In this document: in pieces, positions 6,456 through 13,826 of the stretch
Position numbering within the stretch: the stretch's first letter is position 1
How the letters are laid out: each line of letters begins with the position of its first letter
Origin: Candidatus Methylomirabilota bacterium
GTDB lineage: Bacteria; Methylomirabilota; Methylomirabilia; Methylomirabilales; 2-02-FULL-66-22
Assembly: GCA_016209725.1 (NCBI GenBank)
Contig: JACQVO010000043.1
Location: 1-15,322 of the forward strand
DNA: 15,322 nt
Direction of reading: 5' to 3'
Notes under the pieces: model-generated
The model's input: only the letters and a program-made list of their open reading frames with translations
The model's database searches: none
What the model was told of the DNA's origin: nothing
Made by a program: the position numbers and the translations under genes

Positions 6456-6863
6456 CTAGGCGTGGGCTTTCGAAGGGACCGTACCGCGGGCCCATGGCTT
6501 TATCCTCGCCAGTGTCTTGGCAAGGCCATCCTTGGCCTTGGCTGCATCGTGGTCCATCTGTAGGCCGATCCAGAACCCATCGGACATGCCGAAGAATCGC
6601 GACAGTCGCAGGCCGGTATCGGCGGTGACAGCCCGCGTGCCGGCCACGATCTCGCCAATACGGCGCTGCGGCACGCCGAGCTCCTTGGCCAGCCGGTACT
6701 GCGTGATACCCATGGGCTTCAGGAATTCCTCCAGCAGGATTTCACCCGGGTGCGGGTAGGGAACTTTGCGCATGGCCACAGATTCAATGGGCTCGAACCG
6801 TTTGACCCGTTCACCGCCAAACAGGCTTTGCGTGTCGGTGCACTTAAACGACCGGATCGGCAT
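6456..6863 (-). CDS. higA: HigB N-terminus fused in frame to HigA antitoxin
   Basis: 135 residues. Residues 31-135 are a HigA/VapI-type antitoxin: MRKVPYPHPGEILLEEFLKP followed by an XRE-type helix-turn-helix around residues 50-75 (TQYRLAKELGVPQRRIGEIV), then TRAVTADTGLRLSRFFGMSD and a C-terminal helix, which is full length for HigA. Residues 1-30 (MPIRSFKCTDTQSLFGGERV, then KRFEPIESVA) match the start of HigB, the RelE-like ribosome-dependent mRNA interferase normally encoded upstream of higA. About 60-65 HigB residues carrying the catalytic part are missing, so the toxin is dead and its start now leads in frame into the antitoxin. Translation could also begin at the original HigA ATG (6773). 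A solitary HigA could still repress its promoter or neutralise other HigB toxins. Confidence 0.85.
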   Translation of the reverse strand: MPIRSFKCTDTQSLFGGERVKRFEPIESVAMRKVPYPHPGEILLEEFLKPMGITQYRLAKELGVPQRRIGEIVAGTRAVTADTGLRLSRFFGMSDGFWIGLQMDHDAAKAKDGLAKTLARIKPWARGTVPSKAHA

Positions 6864-6869
6864 AAAGAC

Positions 6870-6892
6870 ATACTACCGATGCACGTTAGTAT
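6870..6892. promoter_or_regulatory. Candidate HigA operator over the -10 box
   Basis: Inverted repeat ATACTA-(11 bp)-TAGTAT, one arm being the -10 box itself and the other lying next to the -35 box. HigA proteins commonly repress by binding palindromes overlapping their own promoter; occupancy here is inferred. Confidence 0.45.
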
Positions 6893-6898
6893 TGTCAA
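6870..6898 (-). promoter_or_regulatory. Strong sigma70 promoter of the hig locus
   Basis: On the minus strand: TTGACA (6898-6893, perfect consensus), a 17-base spacer and TAGTAT (6875-6870). The expected start, about seven bases downstream, falls at or next to the ATG at 6863. No Shine-Dalgarno is visible before that ATG, so the transcript may be leaderless. Confidence 0.72.
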
Positions 6899-7186
6899 GT
6901 GTCAGTATATCGGGTTGATGGCGTCGGGCAACCACCGAAGTGGCCCGCCCGCGCCCACAGCCCCCCCAGCAGGCGATCCATCGCGGCTTTCGCTGCAACA
7001 GGTCGTCGCCGCATAGCCTCGCTTCCCTGATGCACATCCGTCCGGAGCGGTGTGTGGTGGCCCGCCTTGGCTGACCCCGCGCGCGGCGCGTGCCCGCTCC
7101 GCCATCGCCACGAGGCCCCCGTCACGATCTCCAGGCTGGACAACTTCTGGCATGACGAGTACCATCAGACCCTCGTGATAGGGAGG
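6899..7186. other. Intergenic region with no recognised gene
   Basis: Between the hig promoter and the Shine-Dalgarno of the ThDP enzyme gene. Short open frames on both strands show no recognisable motif. Codon-like periodicity is not evident by eye. It should hold the promoter of the next operon, but I see no good pair of -35/-10 boxes. Confidence 0.4.
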
Positions 7187-7206
7187 AAAAAGGAGAGGAC
7201 AGCGTC

Positions 7207-8934
7207 ATGGCTGAACGTCGGGAGACGGCGATCCCGGTGGAGACCACGGCGCAGGCGTACCTGGAGCTGCTCCGCGCCCGGGGGTTCGAGTACTTCTTCG
7301 GAAATGCGGGGACGGACTTCGGCCCCCTGGTGGACGCCTTTGCCAGGTTCGAGGCCGAGGCAAAGGACCGGCCTCGCCCGATCACGGTCCCTCACGAGTT
7401 CGTGGCCGTCAGCATGGCCCACGGTGTGACCATGTGCACAGGTCGGCCCCAAGTAGTGATGACCCACACGATCGTGGGGACGGCGAACTGCGCCGGGGCC
7501 CTGATCAACGCAGCCCGCGCCAACATCCCGCTGTTCATGACGGCCGGTCGCACGCCTCTCGTCGAGTCGGGCCTGCTGGGGGCCAGGGATCTTCACATCC
7601 ACTGGGCGCAAGAGGCCTACGATCAGGCCGGGATGATCCGCGAGTTCCTCAAATGGGACTACGAGCTGCGGAATTTCGTCCAGCTCGAGGCGGTGGTGGA
7701 TCGCGCCCTGTCCATCGCGACCGCCGAGCCCCAGGGGATCGTCTATCTGACGCTTCCGCGTGAGGTCCTGGCCGAACCGCAAACCGAGTTCCGTCTGAAC
7801 ACTGTGCCGGCCGATTTTCGCCGGGAGCGGCTTCAGCCGGAGCCTGAGTTGGTGGAGAGGGCAGCCGCTCGTCTCGCCGCGGCGACGTGGCCCCTCCTGA
7901 TCACCACGCGCCTCGGGCGCGATCCGGGCGCGGTCGAGGCCGCGGTGGAACTGTCGGAGACCCTGGCCACCCCGGTTGTGGAGTTCAACCCCACCCACGT
8001 CAACTTCCCTTCCAGCCATCCCCATCATCTCGGCTTCGATCCGGCCCCCCTCCTCGGCAGATCGGATGCCATCCTCGTCGTCGAGAGCGACGTCCCGTGG
8101 TTCCCTTCGCGGACAGGCGTCAACCCGGATGCTCGTGTCATCCATGTGGGCAGCGATCCGCTGTTCGCTCGCTATCCGATTCGGACGTTTCCCATGGAGT
8201 TGGCCATCCGGGGCGATGCGGCGACCACCCTGGAGGCACTGACGTCCGAGGTGAAGCGCCACGGCACGAACCAGAACCCGATGATCAGCCGTCGCTCCGC
8301 CGCGCTTCGGGGCGAGCACGACGGGCAACGTGAGGCGTGGCGTGCGGCGGCTCTGGCGGCCCAGGGGGACTCTCCCATCGATTTCGACTGGCTCTCCCGC
8401 TGCATCGGCGAGGTGCTGGAGGACGACACCACCCTCGTCAACGAATATGACCTCCGCCTGACGCAGGTCTCTCGCGATCGGCCGGGAGCCTTCTTCTCCC
8501 ATTCCCCCGCCGGCTGTCTCGGCTGGGGCGTGGGGGCGGCCCTGGGGGCCAAGCTGGCCGATCCGAGCCGGACCATCATTGCGACGGTCGGGGACGGGGC
8601 GTACATCTTCAGTGTCCCCACCGCCGCCCATATGGTGAGCGCTACCTATAACCTGCCGATTCTTGTTGTCATCTTCAATAACGCGGGCTGGGGCGCCGTT
8701 CGCAAGACGACGCAGGATCTCTTCCCGAATGGGTGGGCGGTGAAAACGGGGATCTTCCCCCTCAGCGACCTCCGCCCGTCTCCGGCCTACGAGAAAATCG
8801 TCGAGGCCCACGGAGGCTATGGGGAGCGGGTCGAGAGACCCGAGCAGGTCCGCCCGGCGCTTCGCCGTGCGTTGAAGGCGGTGCGGGAAGAAGGGCGGCA
8901 AGCCGTCCTGAACGTGATCTGCAAACGCGAATAG
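7207..8934 (+). CDS. ThDP-dependent acetolactate synthase-like enzyme
   Basis: 575 residues with the three-domain layout of the POX/acetolactate-synthase branch of ThDP enzymes. PYR domain: YFFGNAGTDFGPLVDAF (29-45), then VPHEFVAVSMAHG (61-73) with E64 as the glutamate that activates the cofactor, then RDLHIHWAQEAYDQAGM (127-143). The middle domain spans about 205-350. The PP domain has the ThDP/Mg motif VGDGAYIFSVP (461-471) ending in FNN (490-492). The pattern follows the poorly characterised family often labelled thiamine pyrophosphate-requiring protein (PRK08327 type), not the biosynthetic IlvB; no small regulatory subunit gene is nearby. It likely decarboxylates or ligates a 2-oxo acid in the cytoplasm. 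Shine-Dalgarno GGAGAGG at 7192-7198. First gene of a three-gene operon. Confidence 0.88.
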   Translation: MAERRETAIPVETTAQAYLELLRARGFEYFFGNAGTDFGPLVDAFARFEAEAKDRPRPITVPHEFVAVSMAHGVTMCTGRPQVVMTHTIVGTANCAGALINAARANIPLFMTAGRTPLVESGLLGARDLHIHWAQEAYDQAGMIREFLKWDYELRNFVQLEAVVDRALSIATAEPQGIVYLTLPREVLAEPQTEFRLNTVPADFRRERLQPEPELVERAAARLAAATWPLLITTRLGRDPGAVEAAVELSETLATPVVEFNPTHVNFPSSHPHHLGFDPAPLLGRSDAILVVESDVPWFPSRTGVNPDARVIHVGSDPLFARYPIRTFPMELAIRGDAATTLEALTSEVKRHGTNQNPMISRRSAALRGEHDGQREAWRAAALAAQGDSPIDFDWLSRCIGEVLEDDTTLVNEYDLRLTQVSRDRPGAFFSHSPAGCLGWGVGAALGAKLADPSRTIIATVGDGAYIFSVPTAAHMVSATYNLPILVVIFNNAGWGAVRKTTQDLFPNGWAVKTGIFPLSDLRPSPAYEKIVEAHGGYGERVERPEQVRPALRRALKAVREEGRQAVLNVICKRE

Positions 8935-9020
8935 GGAAACTGATCTGAGGACACTGGCGCTGGTCACTCCTCTCGGGACACAGGATCCCGCCACCGCCAG
9001 GCCGGACACCGAGGGGCATG

Positions 9021-9437
9021 ATGACCGCAGGGGCGAAGGACGCGCTTTTCCGAAAGATCAGCCAGGATCCTTTCGCCGGATGGATGGGGATCGAGCTCCA
9101 GGAGCTGCGACCGGGGTACAGTCGCGTGGCCATGACTCTGACGCCGCAGATGGTGAACTTCCACGGGATCCCGCACGGAGGCGCCATCTTCAGCCTGGCG
9201 GATGCCGCCTTCGCCGCCGCCGGGAATTCCCACGGGCAGGCGGCGGTCGCCCTCTCCATGACGATCAACTACCTGGCGGCCACCTCGCCGGGCGCCCGCC
9301 TGGTGGCCGAGGCCCAGGAGCTCCGCAAGGGTCATCGGTCGGGGTTCTACCAGATCATGGTCAGGACGGAGAGCGGGGACCTGGTCGCCGCCTGTCAGGC
9401 GGTGGTGCATCGCAAGAACGAATCCCTGGTGGAGTAG
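9021..9437 (+). CDS. PaaI-type hotdog-fold acyl-CoA thioesterase
   Basis: 138 residues. The hotdog-fold thioesterase core is clear: GWMGIELQELRPGYSRVAM near the start, then VNFHGIPHGGAIFSLADAAF (about residues 45-64), containing the HGG turn and the catalytic acidic residue of the SLAD segment, followed by SMTINYLAATSPGARLVAEA. PaaI-type enzymes hydrolyse hydroxyphenylacetyl-CoA and related acyl-CoAs and rescue trapped CoA. Start at 9021 preferred because GAGG (9011-9014) then sits six bases away; ATG at 9018 is also possible. The gene lies 86 bases after the ThDP enzyme gene and 18 before the thiolase gene. Confidence 0.9.
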   Translation: MTAGAKDALFRKISQDPFAGWMGIELQELRPGYSRVAMTLTPQMVNFHGIPHGGAIFSLADAAFAAAGNSHGQAAVALSMTINYLAATSPGARLVAEAQELRKGHRSGFYQIMVRTESGDLVAACQAVVHRKNESLVE

Positions 9438-9455
9438 GGAGAGGGAGGTCAGGTC

Positions 9456-10655
9456 ATGCGCGACGCCGTGATCATCGATGCCGTCCGGACACCCATCGGC
9501 AAGTACGCCGGGATCCTCAGGGATGTCCGGCCGGATGACCTCCTGGCCCATGTGATCGCCAGGCTGGTGGAGCGGACGCGGGTGCCCGTCGAGGCCATCG
9601 AGGACGTGTACGCCGGATGTGCCAACCAGGCGGGGGAGGACAACCGCAACGTGGCCCGCATGGCGGCCCTGGTGGCTGGCCTGCCCATCGAGGTGCCGGG
9701 GGCGACGGTGAACCGCCTGTGCGCTTCCGGGCTGGAGGCCGTCAACGAGGCTGCCCGGGCCATCCAGACCGACAGCGGCGATGTCCTCATCGCGGGCGGG
9801 GTGGAGAGCATGACCCGGGCCCCCTTCGTCATGCTCAAGGCGGCGGAACCGTTCCCGCGCGGCGCCATCGGCATGGCCGACACGACCATCGGCTGGCGCT
9901 TCACCAACCCGAAACTGGCGGCCGTGTACCCGCCGGAGAGCATGGGGGAGACGGCGGAGAACGTGGCGGAGAAGTACCGGATCAGCCGCGAGGAGCAGGA
10001 TGCCTTCGCCCTGCGGAGTCACCAGCGCGCCGTAGCGGCCATGCAGGGCGGGCGATTCAAGGACGAGATCGTCCCGGTCCCCGTCCCGCAGCGGAAGGGA
10101 GATCCCATAATGGTGGAGGCCGATGAAGGGCCCCGCCCCGACAGCACCCTGGAGAAGCTGGCGAAGCTCAAGCCGGCCTTCCGCGAGGGCGGGACGGTGA
10201 CGGCGGGGAACGCCTCCCAGGTCAACGACGGCGCGGCCGCCGTCCTGCTCACGTCCCGGGAGAAGGCGAAGGAGTTGGGTGTCCACCCCATGGTCCGCAT
10301 CGTGGCCACGGGCGTGGCCGGCGTCCATCCCGGCTTCATGGGGATCGGGCCGGTGCCCGCAACCCGGAAGGCGCTCGGGCGCGCTGGCCTCCGGATGGAC
10401 CAGATCGACCTCGTCGAGTTGAACGAGGCTTTCGCCGCCCAGAGCCTGGCTTGCATCCGGGACCTGGGGATCGACCAGGAGCGGTGCAACGTGAACGGCG
10501 GCGCCATCGCCCTGGGCCACCCCCTCGGCTGCAGCGGGGCCCGGATCCTCACCACACTGCTTCACGAGATGCGGCGGCGGCAAGTCCGCTACGGCCTCGC
10601 CACCATGTGCATCGGCGTCGGGCAGGGCCTCGCCACCATCGTCGAGCGGATCTGA
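9456..10655 (+). CDS. Thiolase, PcaF/PaaJ-like (3-oxoadipyl-CoA thiolase type)
   Basis: 399 residues, full-length thiolase. The nucleophile C89 is in NRLCASGLEAV; ELNEAFAAQ and the C-terminal NGGAIALGHPLGCSG (H355) and MCIGVGQG (C385) complete the active site. The stretch AGCANQAGEDNRNVARMA (53-70) is characteristic of the PcaF/PaaJ subgroup that cleaves 3-oxoadipyl-CoA to succinyl-CoA and acetyl-CoA, though related acetyl-CoA acetyltransferases share much of it. Shine-Dalgarno GGGAGG upstream. The pairing with a PaaI-type thioesterase is compatible with phenylacetate or protocatechuate degradation, but none of the other paa or pca genes is in view, so the substrate remains open. Confidence 0.92.
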   Translation: MRDAVIIDAVRTPIGKYAGILRDVRPDDLLAHVIARLVERTRVPVEAIEDVYAGCANQAGEDNRNVARMAALVAGLPIEVPGATVNRLCASGLEAVNEAARAIQTDSGDVLIAGGVESMTRAPFVMLKAAEPFPRGAIGMADTTIGWRFTNPKLAAVYPPESMGETAENVAEKYRISREEQDAFALRSHQRAVAAMQGGRFKDEIVPVPVPQRKGDPIMVEADEGPRPDSTLEKLAKLKPAFREGGTVTAGNASQVNDGAAAVLLTSREKAKELGVHPMVRIVATGVAGVHPGFMGIGPVPATRKALGRAGLRMDQIDLVELNEAFAAQSLACIRDLGIDQERCNVNGGAIALGHPLGCSGARILTTLLHEMRRRQVRYGLATMCIGVGQGLATIVERI

Positions 10656-10679
10656 GAGGAAAGGCAAGAATCGCTTTAA

Positions 10680-10750
10680 ACGCAGATTTCGCAGATTTTT
10701 CTGAGAACCTGTCCGGGTGAATCTGCGAAAATCTGCGTAATCTGTGGATA
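10680..10750. repeat. Palindromic intergenic repeat (CGCAGATT type)
   Basis: acgcagatttcgcagatt (10680-10697) is mirrored by aatctgcgaaaatctgcgt (10720-10738), identical as inverted arms except for one extra base, around a 22-base loop. Each arm is itself a near-duplicate of a CGCAGATTT word, and a third diverged copy (aatctgtgga) follows at 10739-10748. The AT-rich arms contrast with the flanking GC-rich genes. This resembles dispersed REP-like intergenic repeats with CGCAGATT words that I recall from many genomes. It could also act as a transcript-stabilising hairpin or terminator after the thiolase gene. Confidence 0.82.
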
Positions 10751-10800
10751 TGTGAGAGATTGCTCTTGTTGTTCCTTGCTTTGATCACCGTAAGCTTTCT

Positions 10801-12423
10801 ATGCGTGTTGGTGAGTACCTCTTCAATCGCCTGAAGGCGCTCGGGGTCCGGCATATCTTCGGGATCCCCGGCGACTTCGCCCTGCCCCTGTACCAGGCCC
10901 TCGAACGGACCTCCATCCGGCCGATCGTCGTTACTCACGAACCCGCAGCGGGATTCGCCGCCGACGCCTACGCCCGCCTCAAGGGCCTGGGCGTGACCGT
11001 TGTCACCTTCGGCGCCGGGGCCCTGAACATGGTCAACTCCATTGCGCAGGCCTACGCGGAGCGCTCGCCCGTCCTGGTGGTGAGCGGCGCGCCGGAGATC
11101 CATGACCGCAGCCTGGACGCGCTGGTCCACCACAAGGTGCGGACCTTCGAATCTCAGCTCGCGGTGTACCGGGAGATCACCTGCGCCGCCGCGGCGCTGA
11201 ATGACCCCCGCATGGCCATGGAGGAGATAGACCGGGTGCTGGAGGCCGTCCTGCGGTGGAAGCGCCCGGGATACCTCGAGATTCCCCGCGACGTGGTCTT
11301 CGCCCGGGGTGCCAGGTCGCATCGCGTCGCCTCGACACCGCATCGTCCCGATCCGGACGCCCTCCGGGAGGTGATGGCGGAGGTCGCGGCCCGCCTGAAC
11401 CAGAGCCGGCGACCCGTCATCTATGCCGGTGTCGAGATCGAGCGGTTCGGGTTGATCGAGAAACTGGTCGCCCTGGCCGAGAAGTTCAACCTGCCCGTGG
11501 TGACCTCCATGGACGGTAAGGCGGTGTTCCCCGAGACCCATCGAAACTTTGTCGGGATCTACATGGGGAAGGTGGGCTCGGCCGAGGCGCGGGAGGTGGT
11601 GGAAAATTCCGACTGCGTCTTAATGCTGGGGGCCTTCATGACGGATGTGAGCACCGGGTTGTTCACCGCCCAGGTGGATCGGGCCACGCTCATGTCGGCC
11701 TCGTCGGAAGAGGTCAGCGTGAGCCATCACCGGTATCCGGGCGTGACCCTGGTGGATCTCGTCGAGCACCTCCTGGCCAGCCGGTCCGTGAAGCGCCATG
11801 CCCTGCGACTTCCACGGCGAGCGGCGCCGAGTGCCGGGAGCCGATCCGCGGATCTCACCACCCGGGGCATCGTGGAGGAACTGAATGCCTTCCTGACTCC
11901 GGGCCGTTTCACCGTGGTGGCGGACGTGGGCGACTGCATGTACGCCTGTGTGGACCTCCGCACGGATACGTTTCTGGGGCCGGGGTACTACAACAGCATG
12001 GGCTTCGCCGTCCCGGCGGCCATCGCCGCGGAGCTCGCCTGGCCGAAGCGGCGGGCCATCGCCCTGGTCGGGGACGGCGGCTTCCAGATGACGGGCATGG
12101 AGCTGGGGACGGCCAAGGCGCACGGACTGCGCCCCATCGTGATCCTGTTCAACAATGGCGGGTTCGCCACGATGCAGGCAATCGCCGGGAGGAAAGACTA
12201 TTTCACCGTTGCCCCCTGGGACTATGTGCGTATTGCCGAGTCGCTGGGTGGTCGGGGCGCGCAGGTCCGGAGCCGGGAAGGCTTCCGCGCCGCCTTGAAG
12301 GAGGCCCTGGACAGCCGGGTCTTCTTCCTCATCGAGGCCATTCTCTCGCCCGCCGACATCTCCCCGACGTGGACGCGGATCGCCGACGAGGTCCGCTCCC
12401 GCCTGCGCATGCCAGCCTCGTGA
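10801..12423 (+). CDS. ThDP decarboxylase of the PDC/IPDC family
   Basis: 540 residues. The N-terminus MRVGEYLFNRLKALGVRHIF with GIPGDFALPLYQALE (21-35) is typical of pyruvate, indolepyruvate and phenylpyruvate decarboxylases. E47 (VTHEPAAGFAADAYAR) is the cofactor-activating glutamate. The paired histidines used by PDC-type decarboxylases are present as VHHK (H110-H111). The ThDP/Mg motif runs from VGDGGFQM (423-430) to LFNNGGF (449-455). Where PDC and IPDC usually have the catalytic Glu of NNxGYTxE, this protein reads NNGGFATMQ, so that Glu is missing. Hence it is more likely a phenylpyruvate-like or other 2-oxo acid decarboxylase than a true PDC. No Shine-Dalgarno is seen before the ATG, which is unusual here. 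It is separated from the thiolase operon by the palindromic repeat. Confidence 0.88.
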   Translation: MRVGEYLFNRLKALGVRHIFGIPGDFALPLYQALERTSIRPIVVTHEPAAGFAADAYARLKGLGVTVVTFGAGALNMVNSIAQAYAERSPVLVVSGAPEIHDRSLDALVHHKVRTFESQLAVYREITCAAAALNDPRMAMEEIDRVLEAVLRWKRPGYLEIPRDVVFARGARSHRVASTPHRPDPDALREVMAEVAARLNQSRRPVIYAGVEIERFGLIEKLVALAEKFNLPVVTSMDGKAVFPETHRNFVGIYMGKVGSAEAREVVENSDCVLMLGAFMTDVSTGLFTAQVDRATLMSASSEEVSVSHHRYPGVTLVDLVEHLLASRSVKRHALRLPRRAAPSAGSRSADLTTRGIVEELNAFLTPGRFTVVADVGDCMYACVDLRTDTFLGPGYYNSMGFAVPAAIAAELAWPKRRAIALVGDGGFQMTGMELGTAKAHGLRPIVILFNNGGFATMQAIAGRKDYFTVAPWDYVRIAESLGGRGAQVRSREGFRAALKEALDSRVFFLIEAILSPADISPTWTRIADEVRSRLRMPAS

Positions 12424-12450
12424 CAGCCAGGAGCCTTCGGCGGTTCATCG

Positions 12451-12500
12451 GTTCGGCAGTTGGCTGGTCAGGTGAGACCGGAACCCCCGAACTGCCGAAC
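12451..12500. repeat. Inverted repeat, 11-bp perfect arms
   Basis: gttcggcagtt (12451-12461) and aactgccgaac (12490-12500) are perfect inverted arms around a 28-base loop, lying between the decarboxylase gene and the SRPBCC gene. There is no T-run after it, so it is not a classic terminator. The flanks carry related words (ggttcatcggttcgg). It looks like a dispersed GC-rich palindromic repeat. Confidence 0.8.
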
Positions 12501-12564
12501 GTTTCATGACTCAAAGCCTCACCTTGCCGAAAGTAGATCCTTGTCGCCCTGGAGGGAAAGGTGG

Positions 12565-13038
12565 ATGAACCGTCTGCGGATGATCAAGACACACACGATG
12601 GTGCTGGATGCCGAGCCGGAGGCCGTGTTCCCGCTGCTGTGTCCGGTGCGGGAATATGACTGGATCGAGGCGTGGCGCGGTCGGATGATCTATAGCGGGT
12701 CCGGGTTCGCCGAGCAGGACTGCATCTTCCAGACGGACTTTCCGAAGGATGGCGCGACCGAGACGTGGGTGATCTGCCGCTACGAGCCGCCGCGGCTGAT
12801 CGAGTTCGTCCGGGTGAGCACCCTGCGGGCGACCCGCTACACGATCACGCTCCACCCGACCGCGGGCGGGAAAACGGAAGCGGAGTGGCGGCAGGTGATC
12901 ACCGGCCTCACCGAGGACGGGGACTGCCTGGTCGGGCAGGAGCCGGAAGAGGCGTACCCCACGCAGATGGAGAGGCTGGCACAGATGCTGAACCATTACC
13001 TGAACACGGGGAGGATGCTTTCGTACAACCCAGACTGA
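12565..13038 (+). CDS. SRPBCC-family protein
   Basis: 157 residues. Pattern of a START/Bet v1-like (SRPBCC) domain, a helix-grip fold with a hydrophobic ligand cavity: MVLDAEPEAVFPLLCPVREY at the start, DWIEAWRGRMIYSGSG, a long run of alternating strands (ETWVICRYEPPRLIEFVRVS, RYTITLHPT, GKTEAEWRQVITGL) and a C-terminal helix (MERLAQMLNHYLNTGR). Function within the family ranges from polyketide cyclases to lipid binding and stress proteins; none can be chosen here. Start at 12565 is supported by GGAGG (12551-12555); an upstream ATG at 12460 falls inside the inverted repeat and has no such site. Confidence 0.8.
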   Translation: MNRLRMIKTHTMVLDAEPEAVFPLLCPVREYDWIEAWRGRMIYSGSGFAEQDCIFQTDFPKDGATETWVICRYEPPRLIEFVRVSTLRATRYTITLHPTAGGKTEAEWRQVITGLTEDGDCLVGQEPEEAYPTQMERLAQMLNHYLNTGRMLSYNPD

Positions 13039-13109
13039 GCGGAAGCGTGCTGCCGCACCATCGTCCAGGTGAATCAGCCGGGCGCGGGCCTCGGGATCCG
13101 GAGGCAGGC

Positions 13110-13826
13110 ATGAGCGGGCTTCACTACGAAATCGCCGCGGAGATCTTCGAGCGGTTTCCCGGCTATGTGCGGGGCGTGGTGGTCGCCCATGGCGTGAGCA
13201 ATGGGCCGGCGCCAGACGCGCTGGTGGCCACGCTTCGGGAGGCGGAAACATCGGTGCGGGAGCGGCTGAGCCTGGAAGGACTGGCGGAGCATCCCCGGAT
13301 CAAGTCCTGGCGGGAGGCCTACCGGGCCTTCGGGGCCAAGCCCAGCGAGTTCCGCTCGTCCATCGAGGCGCTGGCGCGCCGTGCCCTGCGGAACGAGCCG
13401 CTTCCGTCCATCAACGCCCTGGTGGACATCGGGACCATCGTCTCCCTGCGGCACCTGACCCCGGTGGGCGGCCATGCCATCGACGTCTGCATCACGGACA
13501 TCGCACTGCGGCTGGCGACCGGGAAAGAGACGTTCGTGCCCTTCGGGTCCGACAAACCGGAGCAGCCGCTCCCCGGGGAGGTGATCTTTGCCGAGGGGGA
13601 CACCATCCTGACGCGGCGCTGGACGTGGCGGCAGGCCAACCACACCCTGACCCTCCCCGAGACCACGGCGATCGAGTTCAACGTGGACGGCCTCCCGCCC
13701 GTCGCGCCTCCGGAGGTCGAGCAGGCCTGCGCCGAAATCCAGGAACTGGTCCAACGCTTCTGCGGCGGCCACCTCCGCCGGGACCTCCTCACGCAATCCC
13801 ACCCTCGGATGCCGATCACACCGTAG
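13110..13826 (+). CDS. Free-standing B3/4 domain protein (PheRS-beta editing-like)
   Basis: 238 residues matching the stand-alone B3/B4 proteins (COG3382 type). The hallmark segments are SWREAYRAFGAKPSEF (66-81), RSSIEALARRAL (82-93) and LPSINALVDIGTIVSLRHL (98-116) followed by TPVGGHAID. In PheRS beta this domain hydrolyses Tyr wrongly attached to tRNA-Phe; solo versions are assumed to bind or edit aminoacyl-tRNA or small amino-acid-like ligands, but most are uncharacterised. The ATG at 13110 has GGAGG (13100-13104) five bases upstream. It lies 71 bases after the SRPBCC gene in the same direction. Confidence 0.88.
   Translation: MSGLHYEIAAEIFERFPGYVRGVVVAHGVSNGPAPDALVATLREAETSVRERLSLEGLAEHPRIKSWREAYRAFGAKPSEFRSSIEALARRALRNEPLPSINALVDIGTIVSLRHLTPVGGHAIDVCITDIALRLATGKETFVPFGSDKPEQPLPGEVIFAEGDTILTRRWTWRQANHTLTLPETTAIEFNVDGLPPVAPPEVEQACAEIQELVQRFCGGHLRRDLLTQSHPRMPITP

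Noticed and set aside
7165..10667. Long minus-strand open frames opposite the ThDP enzyme, thioesterase and thiolase genes
   Set aside because: Same antisense effect; the plus-strand proteins have full catalytic motifs and Shine-Dalgarno sites.
12460..12564. N-terminal extension of the SRPBCC protein from an upstream ATG
   Set aside because: The extension would be read from the inverted repeat and has no Shine-Dalgarno; the ATG at 12565 has GGAGG at the right distance and starts the domain.
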